From NCBI GenBank assembly GCA_036012865.1, contig DASCQC010000016.1, positions 62,001 through 126,000 on the forward strand: a stretch of DNA of 64,000 nt, in the 5' to 3' direction. Shown here in pieces: positions 29,789 to 38,145 of this stretch. Below the pieces are notes generated by a model. The model saw nothing but the letters and a program-made list of their open reading frames with translations, was not told where the DNA came from and did not search any database. The number at the start of each line of letters is the position of its first letter. Positions within the stretch are counted from its first letter, which is position 1. This stretch comes from DASCQC01 sp036012865 (GTDB taxonomy: Bacteria > Pseudomonadota > Gammaproteobacteria > Comchoanobacterales > Comchoanobacteraceae). Made by a program: the position numbers and the translations under genes.

Positions 29789-29842
29789 CATTGTTAAAAA
29801 TTAATGACACTGTTGATAGCATTCTAAAATGAGATATGTTTT

Positions 29843-30457
29843 GTGAAGTGGGCGAGAGAGTTAAATGGATTACTTCCAGTTGTTGTTGACCTTGAGACAT
29901 CAGGGTTAGATTATCATCAGCATGCCATATTAGAAATGGCGTGTATTTTTGTTGATTGTGGTCAAAGATTATCATTATCTGAAATAGTGTTCCATGAACA
30001 TGTTACTCCCTTTGAGGGGGCAAAAACAGACCCACAGGCTATGGAGGTCAATCGAATACCTTTGAAGCACCCTTTTCGTTTTGCAAAATCTGAAAAAGAA
30101 ACGCTGACGTCTTTGAATGAACTGTTGGAAAAACAACTGAAAGAACAAAAATGCAGCCGAGTTATTTTGGTAGGACATAATGCTCATTTTGATTTGAGCT
30201 TTCTTAATGCTGCGTATCACCGAACGGGTATTAAAAGTTTCTTTCACCACTTTTGTGTGCTAGACACGGTAACTTTATCTGCAGCCTTTTTGGGTGAGAC
30301 GGTTCTAGCTAAAGCACTTTATAAGTCAAAAATAGGTTTTGATCCTGAATTAGCTCACGGAGCTTTGTACGATGCTAAACAAACAGGAAAACTATTTTGT
30401 TACCTTATGAACTCAGTTCGCACTGATCCAAAACCTTCTTCAAAAGGGGGAGTGTAG
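29843..30457 (+). CDS. rnt: Ribonuclease T
   Basis: A 3'-5' DEDD-family exoribonuclease that trims tRNA and 5S/23S rRNA ends. The first motif is VVDLETSG (~14), then HVTPFEGA and a SEKEALT-like SEKETLT, GHNAHFDLSFLNAA (~108), and the closing AHGALYDAKQTGKLF. These, and 204 residues, match RNase T rather than DnaQ epsilon. The start is GTG 29843; no better ATG is in frame. Its last 53 bases overlap the end of hda on the other strand. Confidence 0.92.
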   Translation: MKWARELNGLLPVVVDLETSGLDYHQHAILEMACIFVDCGQRLSLSEIVFHEHVTPFEGAKTDPQAMEVNRIPLKHPFRFAKSEKETLTSLNELLEKQLKEQKCSRVILVGHNAHFDLSFLNAAYHRTGIKSFFHHFCVLDTVTLSAAFLGETVLAKALYKSKIGFDPELAHGALYDAKQTGKLFCYLMNSVRTDPKPSSKGGV

Positions 30458-31124
30458 GCTTTCTTTTTTCTATTAAGCACGTATCAATTAAAGAATCAAT
30501 GTGACTAAAAAGCTGAGTGTTATCTCTTGAGGTGTGGTGAATTAGGTAGTGTATTAATGAGTCAGGTATTTCAACACCCAAGTGTAGTGATCGGCATTGT
30601 AGTGCTTGTAGTTTCTCTTCATCGGTTAGTGGTTTAAGAGGTATGTACAGCATGGCGGATAACCTGGATTTTAAGTCAGGAAGGGAGTAGGGTAACGTTT
30701 TTAATGTAGGCCTTATACTGATGGCTAAATTGGTGCCAGACTCTTGACATTTATTCAATAAATTAAAGATATATTCTTCATGCTCAGGGTGGTTCATAAT
30801 CATATGAATATCATCCAGGCAGATTAAATCACAATGTTCACTGCCATCTAGCATTTTAGATAAGTCATGGTTTAAATTGTTAAGAGGCCAATATTGACAG
30901 CGCATGCCATGGTGGTAGCTGGCATTGCAGAGAGATTGTAGAAGGTGTGTTTTTCCATAACCCCGAGGCCCTTGAAATAAAAAGGTTTGTTGGGATTCTG
31001 ATAAGTTTAGGGTTTCTGATAACTTGATGAAATTTATTTCATGACTAGAAACAAATGTTTTAAGTGTAAATTTGCTTCTATTTTGAAAGGGGAGTAAACC
31101 TTGTTTTAAATTAACTATCATCAT
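30405..31124 (-). CDS. hda: DnaA-inactivating ATPase Hda
   Basis: A DnaA-like AAA+ protein that, with the sliding clamp, promotes DnaA-ATP hydrolysis to prevent over-initiation. It has a Walker A, GPRGYGKTHL (~53), a Walker B, LICLDDIHMI (~97), and a sensor/arginine-finger segment DLKSRLSAML (~150). The N-terminal clamp-binding motif type is plausible in the first 12 residues (LKQGLLPF). 239 residues, no DNA-binding domain IV. It overlaps DUF2066 by 14 bases and the convergent rnt by 53. Confidence 0.93.
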   Translation of the reverse strand: MMIVNLKQGLLPFQNRSKFTLKTFVSSHEINFIKLSETLNLSESQQTFLFQGPRGYGKTHLLQSLCNASYHHGMRCQYWPLNNLNHDLSKMLDGSEHCDLICLDDIHMIMNHPEHEEYIFNLLNKCQESGTNLAISIRPTLKTLPYSLPDLKSRLSAMLYIPLKPLTDEEKLQALQCRSLHLGVEIPDSLIHYLIHHTSRDNTQLFSHIDSLIDTCLIEKRKPTLPLLKKVLDQCELSS

Positions 31125-32130
31125 GAATAAACTTTAAATGCGCAATAGCGTCGGTAAATATGGGTGAATTAACGGCAGGGGTTAGTGTCTCCAGTTGGTT
31201 GATGTTTTTTTCTAGCTCAACATCACTCGTACTTCCAGTAATAGATAGGAGGATATGATTTTTTTGAGCTTGTTTAAGTGTTATTTTGTTGATGTTTTTT
31301 AGGGTTCTTAGTTGATGAACGGTTTGTGTTAAGTTGCTGTAATTTTCTATGTTAGATATTTCAAGTAAGAAGGGTTTGAAGGTGCTTAATATTGGCTTAG
31401 GGGTTGATGATTCAGTTGCGTACTGATCCATAAGATGGTCGATGCTATCTTGAAGTAATGCACTAAGGTCATTGGCGGGTTGCTCCCAGTTAAGCTGACG
31501 ATATTGATTAATCAGACTCCATTGACTTTTATACCCGTGAGCATCTTTTTGAATAAGAGCAATGACAGTATTATCTATTTGATAGCGCTGACTGGCTTTC
31601 CATAGCTTTGTTTGAATAGCATCAGTGTCAATATCTCTGATGAGTTGTTCGGTTTCAATGTCATCAATGGGGAGTATGATTTCAATGCCCCTTAATTTGG
31701 CTTGTTTGAGTAAGGTTTTTGCATAAGGTTTTTGTTGAGTGATCAGTTGATTTGTTGTGTCTAGAAAAACCCAGAACATGGTGGTGGGTTTCAAATTATT
31801 CCATATTTTGTAGGGAGTTTCCTTGATCAAAGTTTGTATGGTGCTTTTTTTAAAGGAGACTTCAATATATTCATTTCCATTGCTATGATGTTTTTTATAA
31901 GTATGAACATATTGATCCGGTTGTTGTAATGCTAATTTAACATTTTCTGATTTTGTAATATCAGAGTGGCCGCTGGTTCGAATAAGAATGTTAGAAAGGG
32001 CAGTGGAAAAACATGTGTGCATAGGGTTTTTTTCTTGAGTGTTCAATAAGCATTTGTCAAAGAATAATTTATTGGCCATTGCTTGGGGAGGAAATAGAAT
32101 AAAAAGGATGGTTAGCAGTATTTTAAGCAT
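31111..32130 (-). CDS. Exported DUF2066 protein
   Basis: A 17-20-residue export signal (LKILLTILFILFPPQAMA) is followed by the DUF2066 core: an ALSNILIRTSGHSD segment (~44), a YVHTYKKH beta region and a W..L...KPTTMFWVFLD segment. Usual length, 339 residues. In many gammaproteobacteria this family is encoded just upstream of hda, as here (14-base overlap). Function unknown; likely periplasmic or lipoprotein-like, but no lipobox was seen. Confidence 0.82.
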   Translation of the reverse strand: MLKILLTILFILFPPQAMANKLFFDKCLLNTQEKNPMHTCFSTALSNILIRTSGHSDITKSENVKLALQQPDQYVHTYKKHHSNGNEYIEVSFKKSTIQTLIKETPYKIWNNLKPTTMFWVFLDTTNQLITQQKPYAKTLLKQAKLRGIEIILPIDDIETEQLIRDIDTDAIQTKLWKASQRYQIDNTVIALIQKDAHGYKSQWSLINQYRQLNWEQPANDLSALLQDSIDHLMDQYATESSTPKPILSTFKPFLLEISNIENYSNLTQTVHQLRTLKNINKITLKQAQKNHILLSITGSTSDVELEKNINQLETLTPAVNSPIFTDAIAHLKFIHDDS

Positions 32131-32232
32131 GTTGGACTCGTTCTATATTAATGTTATTGTATCGATTTATTGGGGTGGTTGGCAACTATCTATTAAAAGT
32201 GTTAAAAAATAACGAATAAGGTTATTTTTATG

Positions 32233-32262
32233 TTGACTACCTGTTATTAAAAGTGCTAATGT
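32233..32262 (+). promoter_or_regulatory. Candidate promoter and direct repeat before ihfB
   Basis: TTGACT (32233-32238), an 18-base spacer and TAATGT (32257-32262) form a plausible sigma-70 promoter 50 bases before the ATG. Two ATTAAAAGTG(T/C)TAA copies (about 32191-32205 and 32244-32259), one inside the spacer, could be an operator. Confidence 0.4.
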
Positions 32263-32311
32263 ATACGAATATTTTTGTTAATCCTAACTGATTGATTGAG
32301 AGAGAAATAAT

Positions 32312-32647
32312 ATGGTAAGATCCGAATTAGTTACAGCTTTGACTGTTAATTTAAATGAACTACCTCCTAAAGATGTAGAATTTGCTGTGAATAGCATATT
32401 AAGTATCATGGGAGATATTCTAGCCAATGGTGGTAGAATTGAAATCCGAGGTTTTGGTTCTTTTTCTTTGAGGTATAGAGCCCCTAGAAAAGCTCATAAC
32501 CCTAGAACAGGTGAAACTGTTGAGACAAAATCAAAATACAGACCTCACTTTAAGCCAGGCAAAGCTTTGCGTCATAGAATTAATGAAGCGAAATCTAAGA
32601 CGACTATTAGAAAGAAAGAGCGTCGTACTGAAGCTGAATCAGCATAA
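32312..32647 (+). CDS. ihfB: Integration host factor beta subunit
   Basis: A histone-like DNA-bending protein of the HU/IHF family that acts as a heterodimer with IhfA. The core IEIRGFGSFSLRYRAPR (~46) and the RxHNPRTGE hairpin tip with its intercalating Pro match IhfB best. The HFKPGK closing motif is present. At 111 residues it is longer than IhfB of E. coli because of a basic C-terminal tail (KTTIRKKERRTEAES). A strong terminator follows. GAGAGA lies before the ATG. Confidence 0.9.
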   Translation: MVRSELVTALTVNLNELPPKDVEFAVNSILSIMGDILANGGRIEIRGFGSFSLRYRAPRKAHNPRTGETVETKSKYRPHFKPGKALRHRINEAKSKTTIRKKERRTEAESA

Positions 32648-32670
32648 AAACTGTTAAGATCGATCGAATA

Positions 32671-32702
32671 AAAAGCCTCTAATTTGATAAGAGGCTTTTT
32701 TA
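32671..32702 (+). terminator. Rho-independent terminator after ihfB
   Basis: The stem AAAAGCCTCT (32671-32680) pairs with AGAGGCTTTT (32690-32699), with a nine-base loop and a trailing T run. It ends the ihfB transcript and can also serve the convergent DUF1963 gene because the stem starts with an A run. Confidence 0.88.
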
Positions 32703-32847
32703 TCTGAACATAAGCTTGTTTTTTAACTTTACGCGATTTTCATCAAGTTGAGTTATAACGTGCGATTTAATTTAAAAACTAATTTTATTTAATACGTTAA
32801 GTCATTTCTTAGATGTGGCGTTTTGTGGTGTCAATTATCTAGATTTG

Positions 32848-33720
32848 CTAAGAGCAGTCCCAGTGGTATAAAACTTCTGAGAAGTTCTTTTTTTTCAGAT
32901 TGCTTTCACTTATAAAAAAATTAGCACAACCAGCGTCTCCCCACCAAATATCATTTTTACGGTCACTGTCTATTTGAAGAAGAAGGCATTCTTTGTCAGT
33001 ATTTTTAGAGTATCTAGGATCATGCTGTGCGAAATTGGGATACCCCCCAACTTGGTGTACTGCATATTCACTGTCGTCATCAGCAAAATAAGTTTCAGTA
33101 TAGGCTATATCAAATAAACCCAAGTCATATTCTGGTGGTATATTCACTAATTTATCAAAACGATAATCTCCTGTGGTGACAAACATTTCTTGTTTGTGAA
33201 AGGCTAGGGCATACTCAGAAGTGGGCTCGTTAAAAGGACAAAAATCTTTCGGAGGGGGTAATAAATTAAGGTTGGTGATTAAGTTTTCTTTCTGAATTTC
33301 AGGATAATAGATTGTCCTGAAGCCGTTTTGTTTGGTGGGATTATCATCATCTGCTCCGAAGAAATTATTTTTTGCTAGCCAAAATTGTAGGATGCCTTTT
33401 TCTGGAAAGAGCTCTAGTTTAGGCATTTCCTCAAAATTAATTTGCGCCAGTAGGTATAGGTTTTCTTCAGGTCGAGTCCCAAGAGTGGATTTACTTGCTT
33501 GAGGGGGAGTTTGTCCTTTAGGAAGGTATGGGGTGCCTAGAAATTTACTGTTCCATGGGGTTAGGGTGTTAGATTTTTTTGCTTTGATTTTCATGTAGGG
33601 TTTGATTGTAGAAGAATACCAATGTTTGTTGTTTTTAACAATATCATAATATTCTTCCTCTTCTTTTAGAGAGTCAGACATGAATCTAGTTAAATAGTTT
33701 TCCTCTTTGCTATTGGTCAT
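32848..33720 (-). CDS. DUF1963 (YwqG-like) protein
   Basis: Cytoplasmic protein with the family features: PYLPKGQTPP early (F/Y-L-G-G-x-P-like), LYLLAQINFEEMP (~88), GILQFWLA, a long QVGGYPNFAQHDPR (~216), and the C-terminal LLLQIDSDRKNDIWWGDAGCANFFI. 290 residues. The function of the family is not known. It is a single gene; dcd lies upstream in the same direction after 62 bases. Confidence 0.85.
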   Translation of the reverse strand: MTNSKEENYLTRFMSDSLKEEEEYYDIVKNNKHWYSSTIKPYMKIKAKKSNTLTPWNSKFLGTPYLPKGQTPPQASKSTLGTRPEENLYLLAQINFEEMPKLELFPEKGILQFWLAKNNFFGADDDNPTKQNGFRTIYYPEIQKENLITNLNLLPPPKDFCPFNEPTSEYALAFHKQEMFVTTGDYRFDKLVNIPPEYDLGLFDIAYTETYFADDDSEYAVHQVGGYPNFAQHDPRYSKNTDKECLLLQIDSDRKNDIWWGDAGCANFFISESNLKKKNFSEVLYHWDCS

Positions 33721-33782
33721 GGTATTTTACTCGGTTGAGGGCCAATAAATATGTTAATATGATGCAGCACAGAGCAATATAG

Positions 33783-34352
33783 TTAGACAATAGGATCTGT
33801 GATGCCTTTTTGCCCTTGATATTTTCCTTTACGATCCTTATAAGAGGTTATGCAGGCTTCATCTGATTCCATAAATACCATTTGAGCAACACCTTCATTA
33901 GCATAAATATAGGCAGGAAGTGTGGTTGTATTGGAAAACTCTAAGGTTACATGACCTTCCCATTCAGGTTCTAACGGGGTGACGTTGACAATAATACCGC
34001 AACGAGCATAAGTAGATTTTCCTAAGCAGATGCATAATACGTTTCGAGGAATGCGGAAATACTCTACAGTTCGTGCCAGTGCAAATGAATTGGGCGGAAT
34101 AATACAAACATCGCTATCAATTTCAATAAAGCTGTCACTGGAGAAATTTTTAGGGTCAACGCAGGCGGATTTAACATTGGTGAATATTTTAAATTCATTG
34201 GCTACTCTAACATCATAACCATAACTAGATAGCCCGTAGCTAATCAATTTTTTTTGATCGGTATCAACCTTGATTTGTTTGTCAACAAATGGCTCTATCA
34301 TTTTGTTGTCTAGAGATTTCTCTTTTATCCAGCGATCTGATTTTACAGTCAT
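33783..34352 (-). CDS. dcd: dCTP deaminase
   Basis: Deaminates dCTP to dUTP for thymidylate synthesis. Family motifs: SYGYDVRV (~46), the catalytic [15 protein letters not shown] (~128, with the Glu base), and [11 protein letters not shown] (~147). 189 residues agrees with the usual ~190. Together with the deoxynucleoside kinase it points to active deoxynucleotide management. Confidence 0.95.
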   Translation of the reverse strand: MTVKSDRWIKEKSLDNKMIEPFVDKQIKVDTDQKKLISYGLSSYGYDVRVANEFKIFTNVKSACVDPKNFSSDSFIEIDSDVCIIPPNSFALARTVEYFRIPRNVLCICLGKSTYARCGIIVNVTPLEPEWEGHVTLEFSNTTTLPAYIYANEGVAQMVFMESDEACITSYKDRKGKYQGQKGITDPIV

Positions 34353-34467
34353 GTTTAACCTCGATTTAGTTATTCAATATATCCTAACAAAATACTGAAG
34401 TGACGGCCATGTCTATCTTGAAAATTTTTAAGACCTTCGGGTGATCGGGTGAAAGTAGGTGGGGGGT

Positions 34468-35460
34468 TTATGATACAACAACGTTTGGAAATTTATGTAA
34501 CGTATCGAGTGGTCTTAAGCTTAGTTTGCTTGCCACTCTTAGCCCTAGCCATTTTGCCTGAGTTTCTCCAAGGTTATGGCTCCAGGGGATATCCCCTAAA
34601 CGCTCAATGCTTGGATCAATTAAATGTGTTTTAGATTCTTTAAAAAGAGGGTGGTGGGTATGACATGACTCGCAGTGAAAACGAGTCATGTTTTCAATCA
34701 GTCCAAGAACAGGTATGGACATCTTGTTAAACATTGCAATGCCTTTAATAGAGTCTTCAACAGCTAATTGTTCTGGGGTTGTGATAATAACGCAGCCAGA
34801 CAGAGGTGTTTTTTGAGTTAAGGTTAATTGAATGTCGCCAGTGCCAGGAGGCATATCAATGATTAAATAATCTAATTGTGGCCAGGCAGTTTGAGTTAAC
34901 AGGTGTTGGTAGGCTTGAGTCACCATGGGGCCTCGCCATATCATGGGAGTGTCTTTTTGCATCAAAAGACCTATAGACATTAAATGAACCCCTTCACTAT
35001 AGATAGGGATGCATTGTTTTTGGTCATTGATCTCGGGTTGTTGGTGAAGGTTGAAAATTGAAGGTATGTTGGAGCCATAAATGTCAGCATCTAATAATCC
35101 TACGCTAGAGTTATGTTGAGCTAACCCTTTTGCTATCGCAGCGGATATTGAGCTTTTACCAACCCCTCCTTTGGCTGAGCTTACAGCAATAATATTTTTA
35201 ATATTAGATAAAGGTTTTAAGCTGTTTTGTGTTTGATGAAATTTAACCTTTTCAATAATGTTTATCACGATAGGATCTGAGCAGTGTTTGCTGAACTCTG
35301 TTCTTAGCAAGGTTTCAAGGTGACGGTAATGGAAACCCATTTCGAGGTTCAGCTGGAAGGTTTCTCCCTGTTGAGCAAAAGACCATGATTGGCAGAAATT
35401 ATACAGGGGTTGCAGGAGTCCGGGAGGGGTCCACGCTTTTAACTTGTTTTCAATAAACAT
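34468..35460 (-). CDS. mrp: Mrp/ApbC Fe-S cluster carrier ATPase
   Basis: A ParA-type P-loop protein that carries and delivers [4Fe-4S] clusters. The deviant Walker A is SSAKGGVGKSS (~93), followed by LLDADIYGSNIPS and IIDMPPGTGD, which define Mrp/NBP35. The cluster-binding CxxC is FHCESCHTHH (~268). The N-terminal DUF59-like part is short and divergent. 330 residues, against about 360-370 in E. coli-like forms. Confidence 0.92.
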   Translation of the reverse strand: MFIENKLKAWTPPGLLQPLYNFCQSWSFAQQGETFQLNLEMGFHYRHLETLLRTEFSKHCSDPIVINIIEKVKFHQTQNSLKPLSNIKNIIAVSSAKGGVGKSSISAAIAKGLAQHNSSVGLLDADIYGSNIPSIFNLHQQPEINDQKQCIPIYSEGVHLMSIGLLMQKDTPMIWRGPMVTQAYQHLLTQTAWPQLDYLIIDMPPGTGDIQLTLTQKTPLSGCVIITTPEQLAVEDSIKGIAMFNKMSIPVLGLIENMTRFHCESCHTHHPLFKESKTHLIDPSIERLGDIPWSHNLGETQAKWLGLRVASKLSLRPLDTLHKFPNVVVS

Positions 35461-35539
35461 GCCATAGGATAATGTATTTTAACATGATATGGAAGGTATT
35501 TATCATTATAAATTAGTCTTGTAAGGGAGGTAAAAGACT

Positions 35540-36511
35540 TTAGATTGCTTTTTTTAAGGATAAAGGCCTACTTTGCTTGGATAAAAACGAGCACAGACTG
35601 CTTTGAGCCTCTAAGGCAAGTGGAAAATCATAATGAATGAAATTATGAGCTCCTCCAGGAAAAATATGTGAAGCAGCTTTATTTTGGCTGATTAGCCATT
35701 TGTGGTAGAGGAAGATGGTTTCTTCTGTTAATAGACTGAGTGTGCCAGTTAAGAATAATGCTGGGCAAAGGCGCTCTAGAGGAAGAGAATGTAGCAGGGG
35801 GCTAAGGGGTGATGATAGCCGGTCAGAATACATCGGGGTGTAAGCATTTAAAAACATTTGTAAGCGGTTTCCATTTAAATCTATATGATGGTTCGGGTGG
35901 GTAAGATTGCGATCTTGACTACAATCAAATAAACCGTTGACAGCAAAATAACCACTGAATTGACTGGGGCTTTTTTCGGGTAAAGTTTGAATGAGAGCAT
36001 GCAGGGCTAGATTAGCTCCTGAAGACTCGCCCCCAATGAGAAGCTGTTCGCAATTAAACTCTTTTTTTACATTATTTATCAGCCATTTTGCGGCATTAAC
36101 TGCATCAAGGTGTGCGGCAGGATAGATGTTGTTAGGAGCCATTTTAGTTTCACAACTTAAGATGGCTATCTGGGTGGCATCACTTAATGAACTCAAATAT
36201 TGATCATAGTGAGCGGGTTTTCCTAGACAGAACTCTCCGGGAGGAAAATGCAATAAAACTGCATGAGGTTGGGATGGGCTATAAATTCTTATAGGAATAT
36301 TACCTTGAGGTGAGCTAATAACTTGATTGATCGCTCGAGTTGAATATTCTCTTTTTTGTAAGGGGTATTCATTTTCAAATTTTCTCATAGCGACTATGCT
36401 TTTGGGGTAGTGAATTTGATGTCGATAACCCAGAAAAAGGGTATTTAACTTATTGTTAAAATTATCTGTATTTGCAGAAGCGTTCGCTTTTCTAAATTCA
36501 GAATATTCCAT
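35540..36511 (-). CDS. Hormone-sensitive-lipase-like alpha/beta protein, probably catalytically impaired
   Basis: An HSL/Aes-type alpha/beta fold of 323 residues. The nucleophile box is GESSG (S163) and the His is in GGAHNF (H289). The family's HGGG oxyanion motif is replaced by HFPPGEF (~88), and the acid position of D-P-L-x-D-D is S259 in LSLLTEE, so two parts of the catalytic machinery are missing. CETKMAPNNIYPAA matches the usual DYRLAPEHPFPAA. It diverges from hemD with a 98-base gap. It may bind rather than hydrolyse, or use another acid such as E263/E264. Confidence 0.78.
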   Translation of the reverse strand: MEYSEFRKANASANTDNFNNKLNTLFLGYRHQIHYPKSIVAMRKFENEYPLQKREYSTRAINQVISSPQGNIPIRIYSPSQPHAVLLHFPPGEFCLGKPAHYDQYLSSLSDATQIAILSCETKMAPNNIYPAAHLDAVNAAKWLINNVKKEFNCEQLLIGGESSGANLALHALIQTLPEKSPSQFSGYFAVNGLFDCSQDRNLTHPNHHIDLNGNRLQMFLNAYTPMYSDRLSSPLSPLLHSLPLERLCPALFLTGTLSLLTEETIFLYHKWLISQNKAASHIFPGGAHNFIHYDFPLALEAQSSLCSFLSKQSRPLSLKKAI

Positions 36512-36609
36512 AATTAACCTCTAGTTTTTACGGTAAGTTAATTATAGAATATATTTTGTTGATTTGTTCGATTAAATATGATTTTATTAACAATAATGGT
36601 TGTTTTAAG

Positions 36610-37317
36610 ATGAGTAACATTTGGGTAACCCGCCCGGAACCTTATGGGCAGGCATTAATTCGTTTTCTTAAAGAAAAGGGATATCAGCAGGTAAGTTATT
36701 TTCCTTGCTTGGAAATTATTCCTTGGCCATTAATGGGCTGGCCCAAGAGTGATTGGTTGGTGATTACCAGTCAGCAGACAGTGAACATATTACATCAGCA
36801 AATTATGGGGTATCAAGGACCCATTTTTACAGTCGGCCCCCGAACAGCACAAGCCTTAAAAAAACTTAAGTTGGATGTTTTCTACCCGCAAAAAAATTAT
36901 ACGAGTAAGGCCATGTTGGATGAGTTGTTTGAGGAAGGCTTCCCCAAAGGAGTGGGTTTGGTACTGGATGGTGTTCCAAGAGAAACGAAACTCTTATCTC
37001 GGTTGCTTGCTAAAGGGTTAGATTTTGAAGTTCGTTCTTGTTATCAGAGGAAGGCTGTTCACTGGAATCATCAGCATGAATTATGTTATCAACAGGGTAG
37101 GCCTGATTATGTTGTTTTAACAAGCTACCAAAGTCTTCAATCGTATATTAATTTAGTTAAATCTAAGCCGTCTCTGGATTTTAAATTAATTAAAACAATT
37201 GTTGTGAATGAGCAAATGTTGGGTTTAGCTTGTCAGGAGGGTATAGAGGTTGTAAGCTTAGCGGAGGGTCCAGAGGCTGTGAACTTGCTTAAGGAGTTAA
37301 AATATGACCAAAGATAA
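36610..37317 (+). CDS. hemD: Uroporphyrinogen-III synthase
   Basis: Closes and isomerises hydroxymethylbilane in heme biosynthesis. The weakly conserved HemD features are present: NIWVTRPEPYGQAL at the start, a FTVGPRTAQAL segment (~72), the PDYVVLTSYQSLQSY segment (~162) and a final helix. I start at ATG 36610 because the open frame before it has no homology. 235 residues. hemC is not upstream, unlike the common hemCDXY order. Its end overlaps hemX by 14 bases. Confidence 0.82.
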   Translation: MSNIWVTRPEPYGQALIRFLKEKGYQQVSYFPCLEIIPWPLMGWPKSDWLVITSQQTVNILHQQIMGYQGPIFTVGPRTAQALKKLKLDVFYPQKNYTSKAMLDELFEEGFPKGVGLVLDGVPRETKLLSRLLAKGLDFEVRSCYQRKAVHWNHQHELCYQQGRPDYVVLTSYQSLQSYINLVKSKPSLDFKLIKTIVVNEQMLGLACQEGIEVVSLAEGPEAVNLLKELKYDQR

Positions 37318-38143
37318 TGCTAAGTCATCAACTTATTATGGTTTTTTGCAGGGATTTTTACGAAAAATTTCCTGGGTTGTTCTGTTGGTTGTTTTGCTTT
37401 TAAGTTCTTATCAGATAAGAGTTTTTTATCAGTCGTTTAATCAGATGAAGCACGAGACACAACAATTATCTCAACGGTTAAATGACTCGCTTAAGAAGAC
37501 CTCTGTCACTTTGAATTCATCTCGAAGCTCTAATTTTAACAAACTTTCTTGGATGGCGTTAACCGCTGGGATTGAGTCAATGTCACAAGACAAATTGGAG
37601 CAATTAAAAAACTGGATAGAACAGCACCAGGTTCCCTGCCAAGACATGATGATTAAGTATGTGGATGGGCAATTGAACGCTAGACATTTACTGGGTCGTG
37701 CCCATAAAGAATTTAATGGTGTTGAGAGTGTTCTTCAGGATATGGAAACAACAACTCTATCGAAAAGAGTTAGCAACCCTACCGAAGAAGCTTCTTTTAA
37801 GCTCTTACCAAGATGGGTGGCCGCACTTAAACCTTACATTAGAGTATCTAAAAGAAAACCCCAGAAAAATGAAGTTTGGTTGAACTCAACAGATTTAGTG
37901 GCTCTAAAATTAATGTTATCGTTACAGTTTATTGAAGCTAAACAATTTTTGTTTTCTGGAGACCATCAAAACTTTTCTAAAAGTTTACAAAAGATTGAAG
38001 GGGCTGTTAGCCAATATTTAGGAAGAAGCGTGGCAGCAGAGCAGTTGCAGAATATTATTGATGAATTATTGACCATAAGTCGACATGGAAAGAGACCAGC
38101 TTCACAAGAGTTATTATCTTGCTTGGTTGCAGAGGAGTTTTGA
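37304..38143 (+). CDS. hemX: HemX-like membrane protein
   Basis: A membrane-anchored protein of the HemX family: a basic N-terminal cytoplasmic stretch, one membrane helix (ISWVVLLVVLLLSSYQIRVF), then a periplasmic coiled-coil (QMKHETQQLSQRLNDSLKK) and a helical domain ending in a VALKLMLSLQFIEAKQFL segment. 279 residues, shorter than E. coli HemX (~393). The role in heme synthesis is unclear; position between hemD and hemY supports the call. Confidence 0.78.
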   Translation: MTKDNAKSSTYYGFLQGFLRKISWVVLLVVLLLSSYQIRVFYQSFNQMKHETQQLSQRLNDSLKKTSVTLNSSRSSNFNKLSWMALTAGIESMSQDKLEQLKNWIEQHQVPCQDMMIKYVDGQLNARHLLGRAHKEFNGVESVLQDMETTTLSKRVSNPTEEASFKLLPRWVAALKPYIRVSKRKPQKNEVWLNSTDLVALKLMLSLQFIEAKQFLFSGDHQNFSKSLQKIEGAVSQYLGRSVAAEQLQNIIDELLTISRHGKRPASQELLSCLVAEEF

Positions 38144-38145
38144 TA

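Noticed and set aside
29843..30457. Assignment as DNA polymerase III epsilon (DnaQ)
   Set aside because: Motif spacing, FEGA/SEKETLT segments and length fit RNase T better.
32312..32647. Assignment as HU
   Set aside because: The IRGFGSFSLRYRAPR core and HFKPGK end match IHF-beta more closely.
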